Shown: positions 16,770 through 27,536 of the stretch, piece by piece
How the letters are laid out: every line of letters starts with the position of its first letter
How positions within the stretch are numbered: position 1 is the stretch's first letter
Assembly: GCF_003121625.1 (NCBI RefSeq)
Contig: NZ_QDDJ01000017.1
Span: 62,001 to 126,000, forward strand
DNA: 64,000 nucleotides
Direction of reading: 5' to 3'
Origin: Ornithinimicrobium cavernae
GTDB lineage: Bacteria; Actinomycetota; Actinomycetes; Actinomycetales; Dermatophilaceae
The notes under the pieces: model-generated
Told to the model about the DNA's origin: nothing
Databases searched by the model: none
What the model saw: only the letters and a program-made list of their open reading frames with translations
Program-made: the position numbers and the translations under genes

Positions 16770-18635
16770 GTGGCATCAGCCCGACGTCCCAGCACACCGG
16801 GTGTGGTGCACCCCCAGCGCCGGATGCGCTTCATGCTGTTCGGCATCCTGATCGTCTTCAGCCTGTTCGCCGCCCAGCTGGTCAAGCTGCAGGGCCTGGA
16901 CGCTGCCAGCGTCTCGGCGGCCGCGATCGACCGGCGCCTGCACGAGGTCACGATCCCGGCCTCGCGCGGCGTGATCTATGACGCCAAGGGCGTGGCCCTG
17001 GCCGAGTCCGTGGAGCGCCGCAACATCACCGCCGACCCCACGGCCGTGGCGACCTACACCAAGCGGATCGACGGCGAGCGGGTCGAGGTGGGCTACGCCG
17101 GCGCGGCCGAGGACATCGCCGCCGTCACCGGCGCCGACCCCTCCCAGCTGGAGCAGACCCTGCAGGCCAGCCACGGCAAGCGCTGGACCTGGCTGCAGAA
17201 GGACGTCTCCCCACAGACCTGGCAGCAGGTCAAGGCCCTGGCCATCCCCGGGATCTACTCCGAGCCGTTCGTCAAGCGCGCCTACCCCCTCGGCGCCTCG
17301 ATGGCCCCGCTCGTCGGCTGGGTCGGCTCCAGCGGCATGGCCGCCAACGGCGTGGAGCTCATGTTCGAGGAGATGCTGACCGGCGAGCCGGGGTCCACGA
17401 CCTACGAGCTGGGCGGCCGCGGCGAGATCATCACCACCGGCACCAGCAGCAGCGTCCCGGCCGTGCCCGGCGAGGACGTGCACCTGACCATCGACAGCGA
17501 CCTGCAGTGGTTCACCTACGACCGGGTCGCCGCCATGGTCCAGCAGGCCGGTGCGCTCTCCGGCTACGCCGTGGTGATGGACCCCAGGACCGGCGACATC
17601 CTTGCCGCCGCCAGCTACCCCTCGTTCGACCCCGCGGACGACCAGCAGACCTCCAAGTCCCTGCGCAACCCGCTCTTCGAGGACGTCTACGAGCCCGGCT
17701 CGACCTCTAAGGTGATCACGGCCGCGGCCGCGCTGGAGGAGGACATCGTCGACCTGGAGACGCCGTTCGTGCTGCCCAACCGGCTGCCGCGCGGCGGCAC
17801 CCGGTTCAAGGACGCCCACGACCCGGACAACCCCTACGTCACCTTCGCGGGCGTGCTGGCCACCTCCTCCAACATGGGCACGATCATGTACGGCGAGAAG
17901 CTCCCCGACGAGGTGCTCTACGACTACATCAAGGACTTCGGGATGGGCCGCGAGGCGACCCTGGGCTTCCCCGGCCAGTCGGCCGGCCTCGTGCCGCACC
18001 CGGACACCTGGAGCGCGACGAGCAAGTACACGATGACCTTCGGTCAGGGCCTGTCCAGCACGATGCTGCAGCAGCTCGGCGTCTTCCAGACCGTCGCCAA
18101 CGACGGCGTCTACGTCGAGCCGCGGCTGGTCAAGGGCACCGACGACGAGGACGGCACGTTCGTCGAGGAGCCCGAGGACACGGGGGAGCGGGTGATCTCC
18201 TCCGAGACGGCCCGGGAGCTCACCTCGATCCTGGAGTACGTCCCCAGCGCCGAGGGCACCGCGCCGCTGGCCGCCGTGGAGGGCTACCGCGTCGCCGGCA
18301 AGACCTCGACGGCCGACCGCTACGACCCGCAGCTGAAGAAGTACTCCGGCGTCACGGCCGGGTTCATCGGCTACGCGCCGGCCGACGACCCCGAGCTGGT
18401 CATCGCCGTGGCGATCCAGAAGCCGACCCGAGGCAAGTGGGGCGGCTCGCTGGCCGGCCCGGTCTTCTCCGAGGTGATGCGCTACGCCCTCACCACGCGC
18501 GGGGTGCAGCCGAGCACGACCACGCCGCCCGAGGTCCCCCTGGAGTACGACCCCGACGCACCGGCACCGGGCGAAGGTCCCGGTGTCACACTGGGCGACA
18601 TCGCTGTCAAGGACGAAGGGACCCCCGAAAAGTGA
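16770..18635 (+). CDS. ftsI: Septal transpeptidase FtsI (class B PBP)
   Basis: About 621 residues. One N-terminal membrane helix (near 20-40) leads to a dimerisation domain, and then the transpeptidase domain with active-site S311 in STSK and S366-S-N368. The third motif, normally KTG(T), is KTSTA at K511, an unusual Gly-to-Ser change. No PASTA domains; the tail is Pro/Asp/Glu-rich. It crosslinks septal peptidoglycan together with FtsW. I prefer GTG 16770, with AGGGAGG 10 bases upstream; TTG 16761 is possible. It overlaps murF by 4 bp, so there is no space for murE. Confidence 0.93.
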   Translation: MASARRPSTPGVVHPQRRMRFMLFGILIVFSLFAAQLVKLQGLDAASVSAAAIDRRLHEVTIPASRGVIYDAKGVALAESVERRNITADPTAVATYTKRIDGERVEVGYAGAAEDIAAVTGADPSQLEQTLQASHGKRWTWLQKDVSPQTWQQVKALAIPGIYSEPFVKRAYPLGASMAPLVGWVGSSGMAANGVELMFEEMLTGEPGSTTYELGGRGEIITTGTSSSVPAVPGEDVHLTIDSDLQWFTYDRVAAMVQQAGALSGYAVVMDPRTGDILAAASYPSFDPADDQQTSKSLRNPLFEDVYEPGSTSKVITAAAALEEDIVDLETPFVLPNRLPRGGTRFKDAHDPDNPYVTFAGVLATSSNMGTIMYGEKLPDEVLYDYIKDFGMGREATLGFPGQSAGLVPHPDTWSATSKYTMTFGQGLSSTMLQQLGVFQTVANDGVYVEPRLVKGTDDEDGTFVEEPEDTGERVISSETARELTSILEYVPSAEGTAPLAAVEGYRVAGKTSTADRYDPQLKKYSGVTAGFIGYAPADDPELVIAVAIQKPTRGKWGGSLAGPVFSEVMRYALTTRGVQPSTTTPPEVPLEYDPDAPAPGEGPGVTLGDIAVKDEGTPEK

Positions 18636-20044
18636 TCGAGCTGTCCCTCGGCGAGATCGCCGAGGCAACCGGCGGGCAGGTGCACCCGGCCGGGGCCGCG
18701 GACACGCGGGTGACCGCGACCGTCGTCACCGACTCCCGTGAGGTCGACCCCGGCAGCCTGTATGTCGCACGGCTGGGGGAGCACGCCGACGGTCACGCCT
18801 ACGTCGGCGCGGCTGCGGAGCGGGGTGCCGTGGGCGCCCTGACCGACCGGGTCGTCACCGAGCTGCCCTGCGTCGTCGTGCCCGACACCACCAACGGCTT
18901 CGCCCGGCTCGGGCGCGAGGTCGTCGACCGCTGCACCGCCGCCGGCGGCCTGCAGATCGTGGGCATCACCGGCTCCTCGGGCAAGACCTCCACCAAGGAC
19001 CTGGCCGCCCAGGTGATCAGCCGGCTCGGCCCGACGATCGCGCCGATCGCGTCCTACAACTCCGAGGTCGGCGTGCCGCTGACCGTGTGCCGGCTCACCG
19101 AGGAGACCGAGTTCCTGGTGGCCGAGATGGGCGCCTCCGGCGTCGGGCACATCGACTTCCTCACCGCCGTCGCCCCGCCGCGGATCGGCGTGGTGCTCAA
19201 CGTCGGCACCGCGCACCTGGGCGAGTTCGGCAGCCGCGAGGCAATCGCGCACACCAAGGCCGAGCTGGTCCGGGCCCTGCCCGAGGACGGGCTGGCGGTC
19301 CTCAACGCCGACGACCCGGTCGTGCTGGCGATGGCCGAGCAGACCAGCGCCCGCGTGCTCTCGGTCGGGCTGTCCCCGGACGCCGACGTGCGGGCCGAGG
19401 ACGTCGAGATCAACGTGCGCGGCCAGGCCTCCTTCCAGCTGTGCCTGCCCGGCGAGGCGCCGGTGCCGGTGGCCCTGCGCCTGCACGGCCCGCACCACGT
19501 CGGCAACGCCCTGGCCGTGGCCGCCGTCGCCCGGGAGCTGGGGATGCCGGCCGACCAGGTCGCCGAGGCCCTCGGTCAGGCCGGTGCGGTCAGCCGCTGG
19601 CGCATGGAGGTCCACGAGCGCCCCGACGGCGTGACGATCGTCAACGACGCCTACAACGCCAACCCCGACTCGATGCGCGCCGCCCTGCGCTCCCTGGCCG
19701 TCATGCGCGACGCCGGTGCGGCCGTCGCGGTGGTGGGGGAGATGCGCGAGCTGGGCGAGGACTCGGTGGCCGAGCACCGCGCGATCGGTGAGCTCGCCGC
19801 GGGCCTGGGCATCGACACCGTGGTCGCCGTCGGGGAGGGGGCCCGCCCCGTGGCCGACGGTTTCCGCGAGGCCGGCGGTCGGCATACCCATGAGTGTGCG
19901 GACACCGACGCCGCCCGGGAGCTGCTCGAGCAGATCCTGGCCCCCGGCGACGTCGCGCTGCTGAAGTCCAGCCGCGACTCCGGGCTGCGCTTCCTCGGCG
20001 ACGCCCTCGTCGACCAGCCCGGCGAGGACCAGCGCCCGTGGTGA
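18632..20044 (+). CDS. murF: UDP-MurNAc-tripeptide:D-Ala-D-Ala ligase MurF
   Basis: 470 residues. The Mur ligase P-loop [13 protein letters not shown] has K118. Other ligase signatures seen are [11 protein letters not shown], the central HLGEFGS patch, and [11 protein letters not shown] in the C-terminal domain, the latter specific for MurF. It adds D-Ala-D-Ala to the cytoplasmic precursor. GTG start overlaps the ftsI stop (GTGA), and the next gene, mraY, overlaps its stop in the same way. The gene directly follows ftsI; murE, which usually comes between them, is absent. Confidence 0.95.
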   Translation: MIELSLGEIAEATGGQVHPAGAADTRVTATVVTDSREVDPGSLYVARLGEHADGHAYVGAAAERGAVGALTDRVVTELPCVVVPDTTNGFARLGREVVDRCTAAGGLQIVGITGSSGKTSTKDLAAQVISRLGPTIAPIASYNSEVGVPLTVCRLTEETEFLVAEMGASGVGHIDFLTAVAPPRIGVVLNVGTAHLGEFGSREAIAHTKAELVRALPEDGLAVLNADDPVVLAMAEQTSARVLSVGLSPDADVRAEDVEINVRGQASFQLCLPGEAPVPVALRLHGPHHVGNALAVAAVARELGMPADQVAEALGQAGAVSRWRMEVHERPDGVTIVNDAYNANPDSMRAALRSLAVMRDAGAAVAVVGEMRELGEDSVAEHRAIGELAAGLGIDTVVAVGEGARPVADGFREAGGRHTHECADTDAARELLEQILAPGDVALLKSSRDSGLRFLGDALVDQPGEDQRPW

Positions 20045-21153
20045 CCATCGTCCTGGCGGCGGGCTACGCCATGGTGGTGGCCCTGCTCGGGACCCCGCTC
20101 TACATCAAGTTCCTGGTGCGCCGCGGCTACGGCCAGTTCATCCGCGACGACGGCCCGACCAGCCACCACACCAAGCGCGGCACCCCCACCATGGGCGGCG
20201 CGGTGATCCTGCTGGCGACGCTCATCGGCTACCTCGGCGCGCACGCCACCATGTGGTTGATCGACGCCACGGGACTGCGCGACTTCGGCGGCAGCTCGAT
20301 GAGCATCAGCGGGCTGCTCGTGCTCTTCCTGATGGCCGGGCTGGGCCTGGTCGGGTTCGCCGACGACTACCTCAAGATCTCCAAGCAGCGCAGCCTGGGC
20401 CTGCGCTCCCACGAGAAGCTCATCGGGCAGACGCTCGTCGCGGTGGTCTTCGCCGTGCTGGCGCTGCAGTTCCCCGGCGACGCGTTCCGCACCCCGGCCA
20501 GCACCGCCATCAGCTTCGTGCGCGACCTGGACCTGGACTTCGCGGTGTTCGGCACCGTCGGCGGGCTGATCGCCTTCGTGCTCTGGGCCAACCTGATGAT
20601 CGCCGGTGCCTCCAACGGGGTGAACCTCACCGACGGGCTGGACGGCCTGGCCACGGGTGCCTCGGTGATGGTGTTCGGCGGCTACGTGCTGATCGGCATC
20701 TGGCAGTTCAACCAGAACTGCCAGATCACCCCCGGCCCCAACTGCTACGACGTGCGTGACGCCCACGACCTGGCCGTCGTCGCCGCCTGCGTGGCCGGCT
20801 CCTGCTTCGGGTTCCTGTGGTGGAACGCCTCACCGGCCAAGATCTTCATGGGTGACACCGGCTCCCTGGCGCTGGGTGGGGCGCTGGCCGGGCTGGCGAT
20901 CACCACGCACACCCAGCTGCTCATGGTCATCCTCGGCGGCCTGTTCGTCATCATCACGATGTCGGTGATCATCCAGGTCACCTCGTTCAAGCTGACCCGC
21001 AAACGGGTGTTCCGGATGGCGCCGCTGCAGCACCACTTCGAGCTGCTCGGGTGGCACGAGGTCACCATCGTGATCCGCTTCTGGATCGTGCAGGGCCTGT
21101 GCGTGGCGGCCGGCCTGGGCATCTTCTACGCCGAGTGGGTGGTGTCGCTGTGA
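20041..21153 (+). CDS. mraY: Phospho-MurNAc-pentapeptide transferase MraY
   Basis: 370 residues with about ten membrane helices. The catalytic Asp-rich sites are all visible: GFADDYLK near residue 105, [10 protein letters not shown] near 200, and FMGDTGSL near 275, plus the PLQHHFEL loop. It transfers phospho-MurNAc-pentapeptide to undecaprenyl phosphate, giving lipid I. The GTG start is embedded in the murF stop and the stop in the murD start, so translation is coupled on both sides. Confidence 0.96.
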   Translation: MTIVLAAGYAMVVALLGTPLYIKFLVRRGYGQFIRDDGPTSHHTKRGTPTMGGAVILLATLIGYLGAHATMWLIDATGLRDFGGSSMSISGLLVLFLMAGLGLVGFADDYLKISKQRSLGLRSHEKLIGQTLVAVVFAVLALQFPGDAFRTPASTAISFVRDLDLDFAVFGTVGGLIAFVLWANLMIAGASNGVNLTDGLDGLATGASVMVFGGYVLIGIWQFNQNCQITPGPNCYDVRDAHDLAVVAACVAGSCFGFLWWNASPAKIFMGDTGSLALGGALAGLAITTHTQLLMVILGGLFVIITMSVIIQVTSFKLTRKRVFRMAPLQHHFELLGWHEVTIVIRFWIVQGLCVAAGLGIFYAEWVVSL

Positions 21154-22652
21154 GTGAGCGGGTGGCGGGGCTGACCTCCCGGGAGTCCGACTGGGCCGGG
21201 CTGCGCACGGTGGTGACCGGCCTGGGCGTCAGCGGCTTCGCCGCGGCCGACGCGCTGCTCGAGCGCGGGGCGCAGGTGATCGTGGTCGACGCGGGCAACG
21301 GCTCCCAGGACCAGGCCGAGCGGGCCCGCATCCTGGAGATCCTGGACGCGGACGTGCGCCTGGGTCCCGAGCACACCACCGCACTGCCGGAGTATGCCGA
21401 GGGGCCGGTCGACCTGGTCGTCACCTCGCCCGGCTGGCGCCCCGACCAACCGGTGCTGGCCGCGGCGGCGAGTGCCGGCATACCGGTCTGGGGGGAGGTC
21501 GAGCTGGCCTGGCGGATGCGGCCGGCGGCCGGGGCGGCGCCCTGGCTGACCGTCACCGGCACCAACGGCAAGACGACCACGGTGCAGATGCTCGCCTCGA
21601 TCCTGCGGGCCGCGGGGCTGCGGACGATCGCCGCCGGCAACGTGGGCACGCCGATCCTCGAGGCGATCATGGACCCCGAGCCCTACGACGTGATCGCGGT
21701 CGAGCTGTCCAGCTTCCAGCTGCACTGGTCGGAGTCGGTCTCGGCGCTGGCCTCCTGCGTGCTCAATGTCGCGCCCGACCACCTGGACTGGCACGGCGGG
21801 CAGGACGCCTACGCCGCGGCCAAGGCCAGGATCTACGAGCACACCCAGGTGGCCTGCGTCTACAACCACGACGACCCGGCGACCGAGGCGATGGTGGCCG
21901 AGGCCGACGTCATCGAGGGCTGCCGGGCGATCGGCTTCACGCTGGGCACGCCGGGCCTGTCGATGCTCGGCGTCGTCGAGGACGTGCTGGCCGACCGGGC
22001 CTTCGTGGAGGAGCGCAAGACCTCCGCGGCCGAGCTGGCCACGCTGCGCGACCTGGCCGGTGGGGACCCGGCACACGCACCCGCGCCGCACCTGGTGGCC
22101 GACGCTCTCGCGGCGGCGGCACTGGCCAGGGCCTACGGCGTGCCGCCGGCGGCGGTGCACCAGGGGCTGCGCGCGTTCCGGCCCGACGTGCACCGGATCA
22201 CCGACGTCGGCGAGATCGGCGGCGTCCGCTTCGTCAACGACTCCAAGGCGACCAACCCGCACGCCGCGCAGGCCTCGCTGCGGGCCTACGAGCACATCGT
22301 GTGGGTCGCCGGGGGACAGCTGAAGGGCGCCGACGTCGACGAGCTGGTCGCCGGGGCCGCCGGCCGGCTGCGCGGCGCGGTGCTGCTCGGGCAGGACCGG
22401 GCGCAGATCGCGGCGGCACTGACCCGACACGCGCCGGAGATCCCCGTCGTGGAGGTCCCCACCGCCGACACTGGTGATGTGACTGCTGTGATGGATGAGG
22501 CGATCGAGGCCGCCCTGAGCCTGGCGGAGCCGGGCGACGTGGTCCTGCTCGCCCCCGCCGCGGCGTCCCTGGACATGTTCGACAACTACGGGGCCCGGGG
22601 CGACGCCTTCACGCAGGCGGTGCGGCGGAGGGCCGGCGGGGAGGACCGATGA
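21150..22652 (+). CDS. murD: UDP-MurNAc-L-Ala:D-Glu ligase MurD
   Basis: 500 residues. The N-terminal nucleotide-binding fold begins [16 protein letters not shown]. The ligase P-loop is TGTNGKTTT with K141, followed by [21 protein letters not shown], and the C-terminal patch [12 protein letters not shown]. It adds D-glutamate to UDP-MurNAc-L-Ala. GTG start overlaps mraY by 4 bp, and the stop overlaps the ATG of ftsW. Confidence 0.96.
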   Translation: MSERVAGLTSRESDWAGLRTVVTGLGVSGFAAADALLERGAQVIVVDAGNGSQDQAERARILEILDADVRLGPEHTTALPEYAEGPVDLVVTSPGWRPDQPVLAAAASAGIPVWGEVELAWRMRPAAGAAPWLTVTGTNGKTTTVQMLASILRAAGLRTIAAGNVGTPILEAIMDPEPYDVIAVELSSFQLHWSESVSALASCVLNVAPDHLDWHGGQDAYAAAKARIYEHTQVACVYNHDDPATEAMVAEADVIEGCRAIGFTLGTPGLSMLGVVEDVLADRAFVEERKTSAAELATLRDLAGGDPAHAPAPHLVADALAAAALARAYGVPPAAVHQGLRAFRPDVHRITDVGEIGGVRFVNDSKATNPHAAQASLRAYEHIVWVAGGQLKGADVDELVAGAAGRLRGAVLLGQDRAQIAAALTRHAPEIPVVEVPTADTGDVTAVMDEAIEAALSLAEPGDVVLLAPAAASLDMFDNYGARGDAFTQAVRRRAGGEDR

Positions 22653-23902
22653 CCACCTGGCCGGTCCGCCGCGAGGAGGGCGGCCGGGAGTCGGTGGTCG
22701 CCGGCATCGGCGAGCGGCTGAAGTCGCCCGTGGCGCCCTACTACCTGCTGCTCGGCGCGACCACGCTGCTGGTCTCGATCGGCCTGGTCATGGTGCTCTC
22801 GGCCAGCAGCGTCAGCTCCTACCAGAAGGACGGCAGCTCCTACACCGTCTTCCTCAACCAGCTGATGTTCGCCAGCATGGGCATCGTGCTGTGCTACGTC
22901 GCCAGCCGGGTGCCGATCAAGGCGTGGAAGTGGCTGGCGCCCTGGGGGATGCTGCTGGCCATCGGCCTGCAGGCGCTGGTGTTCAGCCCGCTGGGCACCG
23001 ACTTCCAGGGCAACCGCAACTGGATCCGCGTCCTCGGCTTCTCGATCCAGCCCTCGGAGTTCGGCAAGGTCGCCCTCGTCGTCTTCGGCGCCGCCGTGCT
23101 CACCAGGAAGCGCCGGGTGCTGGGCCGGATCAGCCACGTGCTGGTGCCGTTCGTGATCCCCGGGGCCGCCGTGCTCATCGGCCTGGTGCTGGCCGGGCAC
23201 GACCTGGGCACCGTGCTGATCCTGGTGGCGATCACCGGCGGCATGATGTTCGGCGCGGGGGTGCAGGCCCGCTACTTCGTGGTGGTCGCCGCGCTGGCCG
23301 CCGCCGGGGCGGGCTACATGGCCGTCGGCAGCGCCAACCGGATGGAGCGCATCCAGGCCTGGATCGGCGACATCTGCGTCAACCCCGACGTGCAGGGCTG
23401 CTTCCAGAAGGTCCACGCCGAGTATGCGCTGGCCGACGGCGGCTGGTGGGGTCTGGGCCTGGGCGGCTCCCGCGAGAAGTGGGGCCTGCTGCCCGAGCCG
23501 CACAACGACTTCATCCTGGCGATCATCGGCGAGGAGCTCGGGCTGCCGGGCACGCTCACCGTGATGCTGCTGTTCGTGGTGATCGCCTACGCCTGCTACC
23601 GCATCGTGGTGACCAGCAAGGACTTCTTCGTGCGGATCGCCGCCTGCGGCATCATGGTCTGGCTCGTCGCCCAGGCGATGCTCAACATCGGCTCGGTCAT
23701 CGGGATGCTCCCGATCATCGGCGTGCCGCTGCCCCTGGTCTCCTCCGGCGGCTCGGCCCTGGTGGCGGCGCTGATCGGCATGGGGATCCTGCTCGCCCTG
23801 GCCCGCTCGCTGCCCGGCGCGAGCGCCGCGCTGCGGGGCCGGCCCTCCCTGCTGCGGCGTACCCTGGCAGTGGTGCCGGCCCCCCGGCTCCGGCGACGCT
23901 GA
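22649..23902 (+). CDS. ftsW: Lipid II polymerase FtsW (SEDS family)
   Basis: 417 residues, about ten membrane helices. SEDS hallmarks are present: RNWIRVLGFSIQPSEFGK, GHDLGTVLILVAI, the large loop with HNDFILAIIGEELG, and PLPLVSSGGSALV. It polymerises glycan strands at the septum with FtsI. A basic Arg-rich tail ends the protein. It starts inside the murD stop (ATGA). A 12-bp gap separates it from murG. Confidence 0.95.
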   Translation: MTTWPVRREEGGRESVVAGIGERLKSPVAPYYLLLGATTLLVSIGLVMVLSASSVSSYQKDGSSYTVFLNQLMFASMGIVLCYVASRVPIKAWKWLAPWGMLLAIGLQALVFSPLGTDFQGNRNWIRVLGFSIQPSEFGKVALVVFGAAVLTRKRRVLGRISHVLVPFVIPGAAVLIGLVLAGHDLGTVLILVAITGGMMFGAGVQARYFVVVAALAAAGAGYMAVGSANRMERIQAWIGDICVNPDVQGCFQKVHAEYALADGGWWGLGLGGSREKWGLLPEPHNDFILAIIGEELGLPGTLTVMLLFVVIAYACYRIVVTSKDFFVRIAACGIMVWLVAQAMLNIGSVIGMLPIIGVPLPLVSSGGSALVAALIGMGILLALARSLPGASAALRGRPSLLRRTLAVVPAPRLRRR

Positions 23903-23914
23903 TCGGAGCTGCCC

Positions 23915-25057
23915 ATGAACACCCCATCCAGCTCGGGCACTCCGCCCGAGCCTGCTGAGACCCCGCTGTCGGTCGTCCTCGCCGGCGGCGGTTCCGCGGG
24001 GCACGTCAACCCGCTGCTGGCGACCGCTGACGCGCTGCGCGAGCTGGTGCCGGGCGTGCGGATCGTGGCGATCGGCACCGCCGAGGGCCTGGAGTCCCGG
24101 CTGGTCCCCGAACGCGGCTACGACCTGCAGACGGTGCCCCGGACGCCCTTCCCGCGGCGCCCGGACGCGGCCGCGCTGCGCTTCCCGCTGTCGATGCGGC
24201 GCGCGACCACCCGCGCCGCGAAGATCATCCGCGACGCGGGCGCCGACGTGGTCGTCGGCTTCGGTGGTTACGTCGCCACCCCGGCCTACCTGGCCGCCCG
24301 CCGCACCCACACGCCGATCGTCATCCACGAGCAGAACGCCCGTCCCGGGCTCGCCAACCGGCTCGGGGCCCGGTTCACCGAGCACGTCACTACGACGTTC
24401 GCCAGCACCCCGCTGCGCGGCGCGGAGGTGATCGGGATGCCGATGCGGGCCGAGATCGCCGACCTGGACCGAGCGGCATACCGGGCCGAGGGGCTGGCCC
24501 ACTTCGGGCTGCGCGAGGACCGCACCACCCTGCTGGTCTTCGGGGGGTCCCTGGGCGCCCAGCGGCTCAACCAGGCGTTCGGCGAGGCGGCGGGCGACCT
24601 GCACGCGGCCGGGGTGCAGGTGCTGCACCTGACCGGCGGCGGCAAGTCCGTGGACCTGGAGCGGGCGGGCGACCCGGAGTGCCCCTACGTCGCGGTCGAG
24701 TACACCGACCGGATGGACCTGGCCTACTCGGTCGCCGACCTGGCCGTATGCCGTGCTGGCGCCGGCACGGTCTGTGAGCTCACCGCGGTGGGTCTGCCGG
24801 CGATCTATGTCCCGCTGCCGATCGGCAACGGGGAGCAGCGGCTCAACGCCCAGGACGTGGTGGCCGCCGGGGGCGGGCTGCTGGTCGACGACGCAAGCGT
24901 CAGTGCCCCGTGGGTGCGCGAGACCGTGCTGCCGCTGCTGGCCGACCGGGACCGGCTGGCCCTGATGGCCGACGAGGCCGCCGTCGTGGGCAACCGGGAC
25001 GCGGCCGAGGTGCTGGCCCGGATGGTCGTCGCGGCGGCCTGGAGAGCACCGGCATGA
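23915..25057 (+). CDS. murG: Lipid II synthase MurG (GlcNAc transferase)
   Basis: 380 residues. The GT-B N-terminal glycine loop AGGGSAGHVNPLLA, then GFGGYVATPAYLAA, HEQNARPGLANR, the second glycine loop VFGGSLGAQRLNQAF, and the donor-site run CRAGAGTVCEL are all present. It adds GlcNAc to lipid I at the inner face of the membrane. ATG with GGAG a few bases upstream. Its stop overlaps the murC ATG. Confidence 0.95.
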   Translation: MNTPSSSGTPPEPAETPLSVVLAGGGSAGHVNPLLATADALRELVPGVRIVAIGTAEGLESRLVPERGYDLQTVPRTPFPRRPDAAALRFPLSMRRATTRAAKIIRDAGADVVVGFGGYVATPAYLAARRTHTPIVIHEQNARPGLANRLGARFTEHVTTTFASTPLRGAEVIGMPMRAEIADLDRAAYRAEGLAHFGLREDRTTLLVFGGSLGAQRLNQAFGEAAGDLHAAGVQVLHLTGGGKSVDLERAGDPECPYVAVEYTDRMDLAYSVADLAVCRAGAGTVCELTAVGLPAIYVPLPIGNGEQRLNAQDVVAAGGGLLVDDASVSAPWVRETVLPLLADRDRLALMADEAAVVGNRDAAEVLARMVVAAAWRAPA

Positions 25058-26526
25058 CGGCGGGGGTCAACGACCGCTTCGACTTCACCGCCCCGGTGCC
25101 CCCGGTGGCCGACCTCGGACCGGTCCACTTCATCGCGATCGGCGGCTCGGGCATGTCCGGGGTCGCGCGGATGTTCCTGGCGGCCGGCGTGCCCGTGTCG
25201 GGCTCGGACGCCCGCGACAGCGCGACGCTGCGGGCCCTTGAGGCCGAGGGCGCCAGGGTGTTCGTCGGGCAGGACGCCGCCAACGTGGGGCCCGAGGTGG
25301 AGACCGTGGTGATCTCCTCGGCTATCCGGGAGAGCAACCCGGAGCTGGCCGCCGCCCGGGAGCGGGGCCTGAGGGTGCTGCACCGCGCCCAGGGCATCGC
25401 CGCGCTGCTGCCCGGCCGCTCCGCGGTGGCCGTGGCCGGGGCGAACGGCAAGACGACGACCAGCGGCATGCTGACCGTCGCGCTGCAGCACTCCGGCGCC
25501 GACCCGTCCTACGTCCTCGGCTCGCCGCTGACGACGCCGGACGGCCACGGCACGAACGCCGCGCCGGGCACCGGGCCGTTCGTCATCGAGGCCGACGAGA
25601 GCGACGGCTCGTTCCTGACCTACCACCCCGACGTGGCGGTCGTGACCAACATCAAGCCCGACCACCTGGACTTCTACGGCGACCTGGCGACCATCGAGGC
25701 GACGTTCACCCGGTTCGCCGCCACCATCGCCGAGGGCGGCCTCCTGGTGGCCGCGGCGGACGACCGCGGTGCGGCGACCCTGGCCGCGGCCCACCACGAG
25801 GCCGGGGGAGCGGTCGCGACCTTCGGCACCGACGAGAGCGCCGACGTGTGGCTGACCGAGCTGCGGCCCGACGCGATGACCGCGACCGCCCACCTCACCT
25901 GGCAGCGCGACCTCGCCGAGATCCCTGCCGGCACGACGCGGACGCTGTCGGTGCCGTTGCCGGGGGCGCACAACCTGGCCAACGCGGCGGCGGCGCTGGT
26001 GGCCGCGACGGCCGGGCTGGGGCAGGATCTGGACGCCGTCCTGGCGGGCCTGGCGGCCTACCCGGGCACCCACCGCCGGTTCGAGCGGGTGGGGGAGGCG
26101 GCCGGCGTGCTGGTCGTCGACGACTACGCCCACAACCCCGACAAGGTGGCCGCCGTGGTGCGGGCCGGGCGGGGTCTGGTGGACAGCGACGGTGGCCGTC
26201 TGGTCGTGGTCTTCCAGCCGCACCTGTACTCCCGCACCCGGGACTTCGCGAGCGACTTCGCCGCCGGGCTGTCCGCGGCCGACGTCGTGGTGCTGCTGGA
26301 CGTCTACGCGGCCCGGGAGGACCCGCTCGAGGGGGTCTCCGGCGCGACGATCGCCGACCTGGTGAACGGCCCGCAGGTGCACTACGTGTCCGACCGGGAC
26401 GCCGTGGTCCCGACCGTCGCGGACCTGGTGGAGCAGGGTGACCTGGTGCTGACCGTGGGCGCCGGTGACGTCACCGAGCTGGGAGGCCCGCTGCTGGAGC
26501 AGCTGGCGGAGAGGGAGCGCGCGTGA
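25054..26526 (+). CDS. murC: UDP-MurNAc:L-Ala ligase MurC
   Basis: 490 residues. The N-terminal IGGSGMSGVARMFLAAG is typical of MurC. The ligase P-loop is AGANGKTTTSGML with K133. Other patches are EADESDGSFL, NIKPDHLDFYG, and VDDYAHNPDKVAAV. It attaches L-Ala to UDP-MurNAc. It overlaps murG by 4 bp and ftsQ by 4 bp. In many actinobacteria murB stands near here; it does not in this cluster. Confidence 0.95.
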   Translation: MTAGVNDRFDFTAPVPPVADLGPVHFIAIGGSGMSGVARMFLAAGVPVSGSDARDSATLRALEAEGARVFVGQDAANVGPEVETVVISSAIRESNPELAAARERGLRVLHRAQGIAALLPGRSAVAVAGANGKTTTSGMLTVALQHSGADPSYVLGSPLTTPDGHGTNAAPGTGPFVIEADESDGSFLTYHPDVAVVTNIKPDHLDFYGDLATIEATFTRFAATIAEGGLLVAAADDRGAATLAAAHHEAGGAVATFGTDESADVWLTELRPDAMTATAHLTWQRDLAEIPAGTTRTLSVPLPGAHNLANAAAALVAATAGLGQDLDAVLAGLAAYPGTHRRFERVGEAAGVLVVDDYAHNPDKVAAVVRAGRGLVDSDGGRLVVVFQPHLYSRTRDFASDFAAGLSAADVVVLLDVYAAREDPLEGVSGATIADLVNGPQVHYVSDRDAVVPTVADLVEQGDLVLTVGAGDVTELGGPLLEQLAERERA

Positions 26527-27440
26527 GGCTGGGCAGGAAGCAGAACCTCAACCAGACATCGAGGTCTGCGAACAGCTGGACGAGCACGCAGCAGCAGGAG
26601 GAGAGCAGGTCGCGGCGCCAGTCCGGCACCTATCGCTGGGGGCGCCGCAAGGGGCAGCCCAAGCCGCACCCGAGGCTGCGCCAGCGGGCGGCTGAGATCC
26701 GGCGCCGTCCGTGGCGCGTCGTGGGCGTGCTGGCTCTCGTGCTCGCTCTGGTCGCGGGCGTGGTCTATCTGTTCGGCTTCTCCAGCGCGTTCGAGGTCGA
26801 GAAGGTCACGGTCGCCGGTGCCAAGGGGCACATCGCCGAGGTGGCGCAGGAGACGGCGGAGGTGAACCTGGGACGACCGCTGGCGCGGGTGAACGCTTCC
26901 ACGTTGGAGCAGCGGATCCTGGAGGACCTGCGGGTGGCGAGCGTCGAGATCCACCGTGACTGGCCGTCCGGTCTCACCCTCGACCTGACGTTGCGCAAGA
27001 CGGCCCTGGCGGTGAAGCAGAGCGGCACCTCCGGGGTCCTGCTGGTCGATGACCAGGGCGTGGTCTTCAACAACATCGCCAAGGCACCCAAGGGCGCCCC
27101 GACCGCGCAGGTGATGATCCGCGGCGACGAGCTGGACCCCGCCGACCTCGTGGCCCTGCAGACCCTGCCCGACTCACTGCCGAAGGCTGTGGCCAAGCAG
27201 GCCGGTGACCTCACGCTCACCCGGCAGGGGGACATCAAGTTCACCATCGGCAACATCGAGGTCGTCTGGGGTGACGGGAGCAACGCCGCGCTCAAGGGCA
27301 GGGTGCTGGAGGCGCTGCTCGCGCAGGAGGGGCTGGACCCGAAGGCCGACGTGCCGGCCACCGGGCCGATGATGATCGACGTGGCGACACCGACCACCCC
27401 CGTGGTGACCGGCCTCGTCACCGAGGAGCCCACGAGCTGA
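26523..27440 (+). CDS. ftsQ: Cell division protein FtsQ
   Basis: 305 residues. A long basic, Gln/Ser-rich cytoplasmic part (about 1-65) precedes one membrane helix (about 67-87). A POTRA domain starts at FEVEKVTVAGAKGH, and the FtsQ beta domain follows with LRVASVEIHRDWPSGLTLDL. It links FtsL/DivIC to the divisome. GTG start overlaps murC. It is the last gene before a 229-bp gap in front of ftsZ. Confidence 0.92.
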   Translation: MRLGRKQNLNQTSRSANSWTSTQQQEESRSRRQSGTYRWGRRKGQPKPHPRLRQRAAEIRRRPWRVVGVLALVLALVAGVVYLFGFSSAFEVEKVTVAGAKGHIAEVAQETAEVNLGRPLARVNASTLEQRILEDLRVASVEIHRDWPSGLTLDLTLRKTALAVKQSGTSGVLLVDDQGVVFNNIAKAPKGAPTAQVMIRGDELDPADLVALQTLPDSLPKAVAKQAGDLTLTRQGDIKFTIGNIEVVWGDGSNAALKGRVLEALLAQEGLDPKADVPATGPMMIDVATPTTPVVTGLVTEEPTS

Positions 27441-27536
27441 GTCGACTCGCCACTTCCCGGGCCTCCCCAGAGGGTGTTCAGCGGGGTCAACCTCAACTTC
27501 AGGTGCAGCGGGCTGCGCGTGCTCGGGGCGACAACG

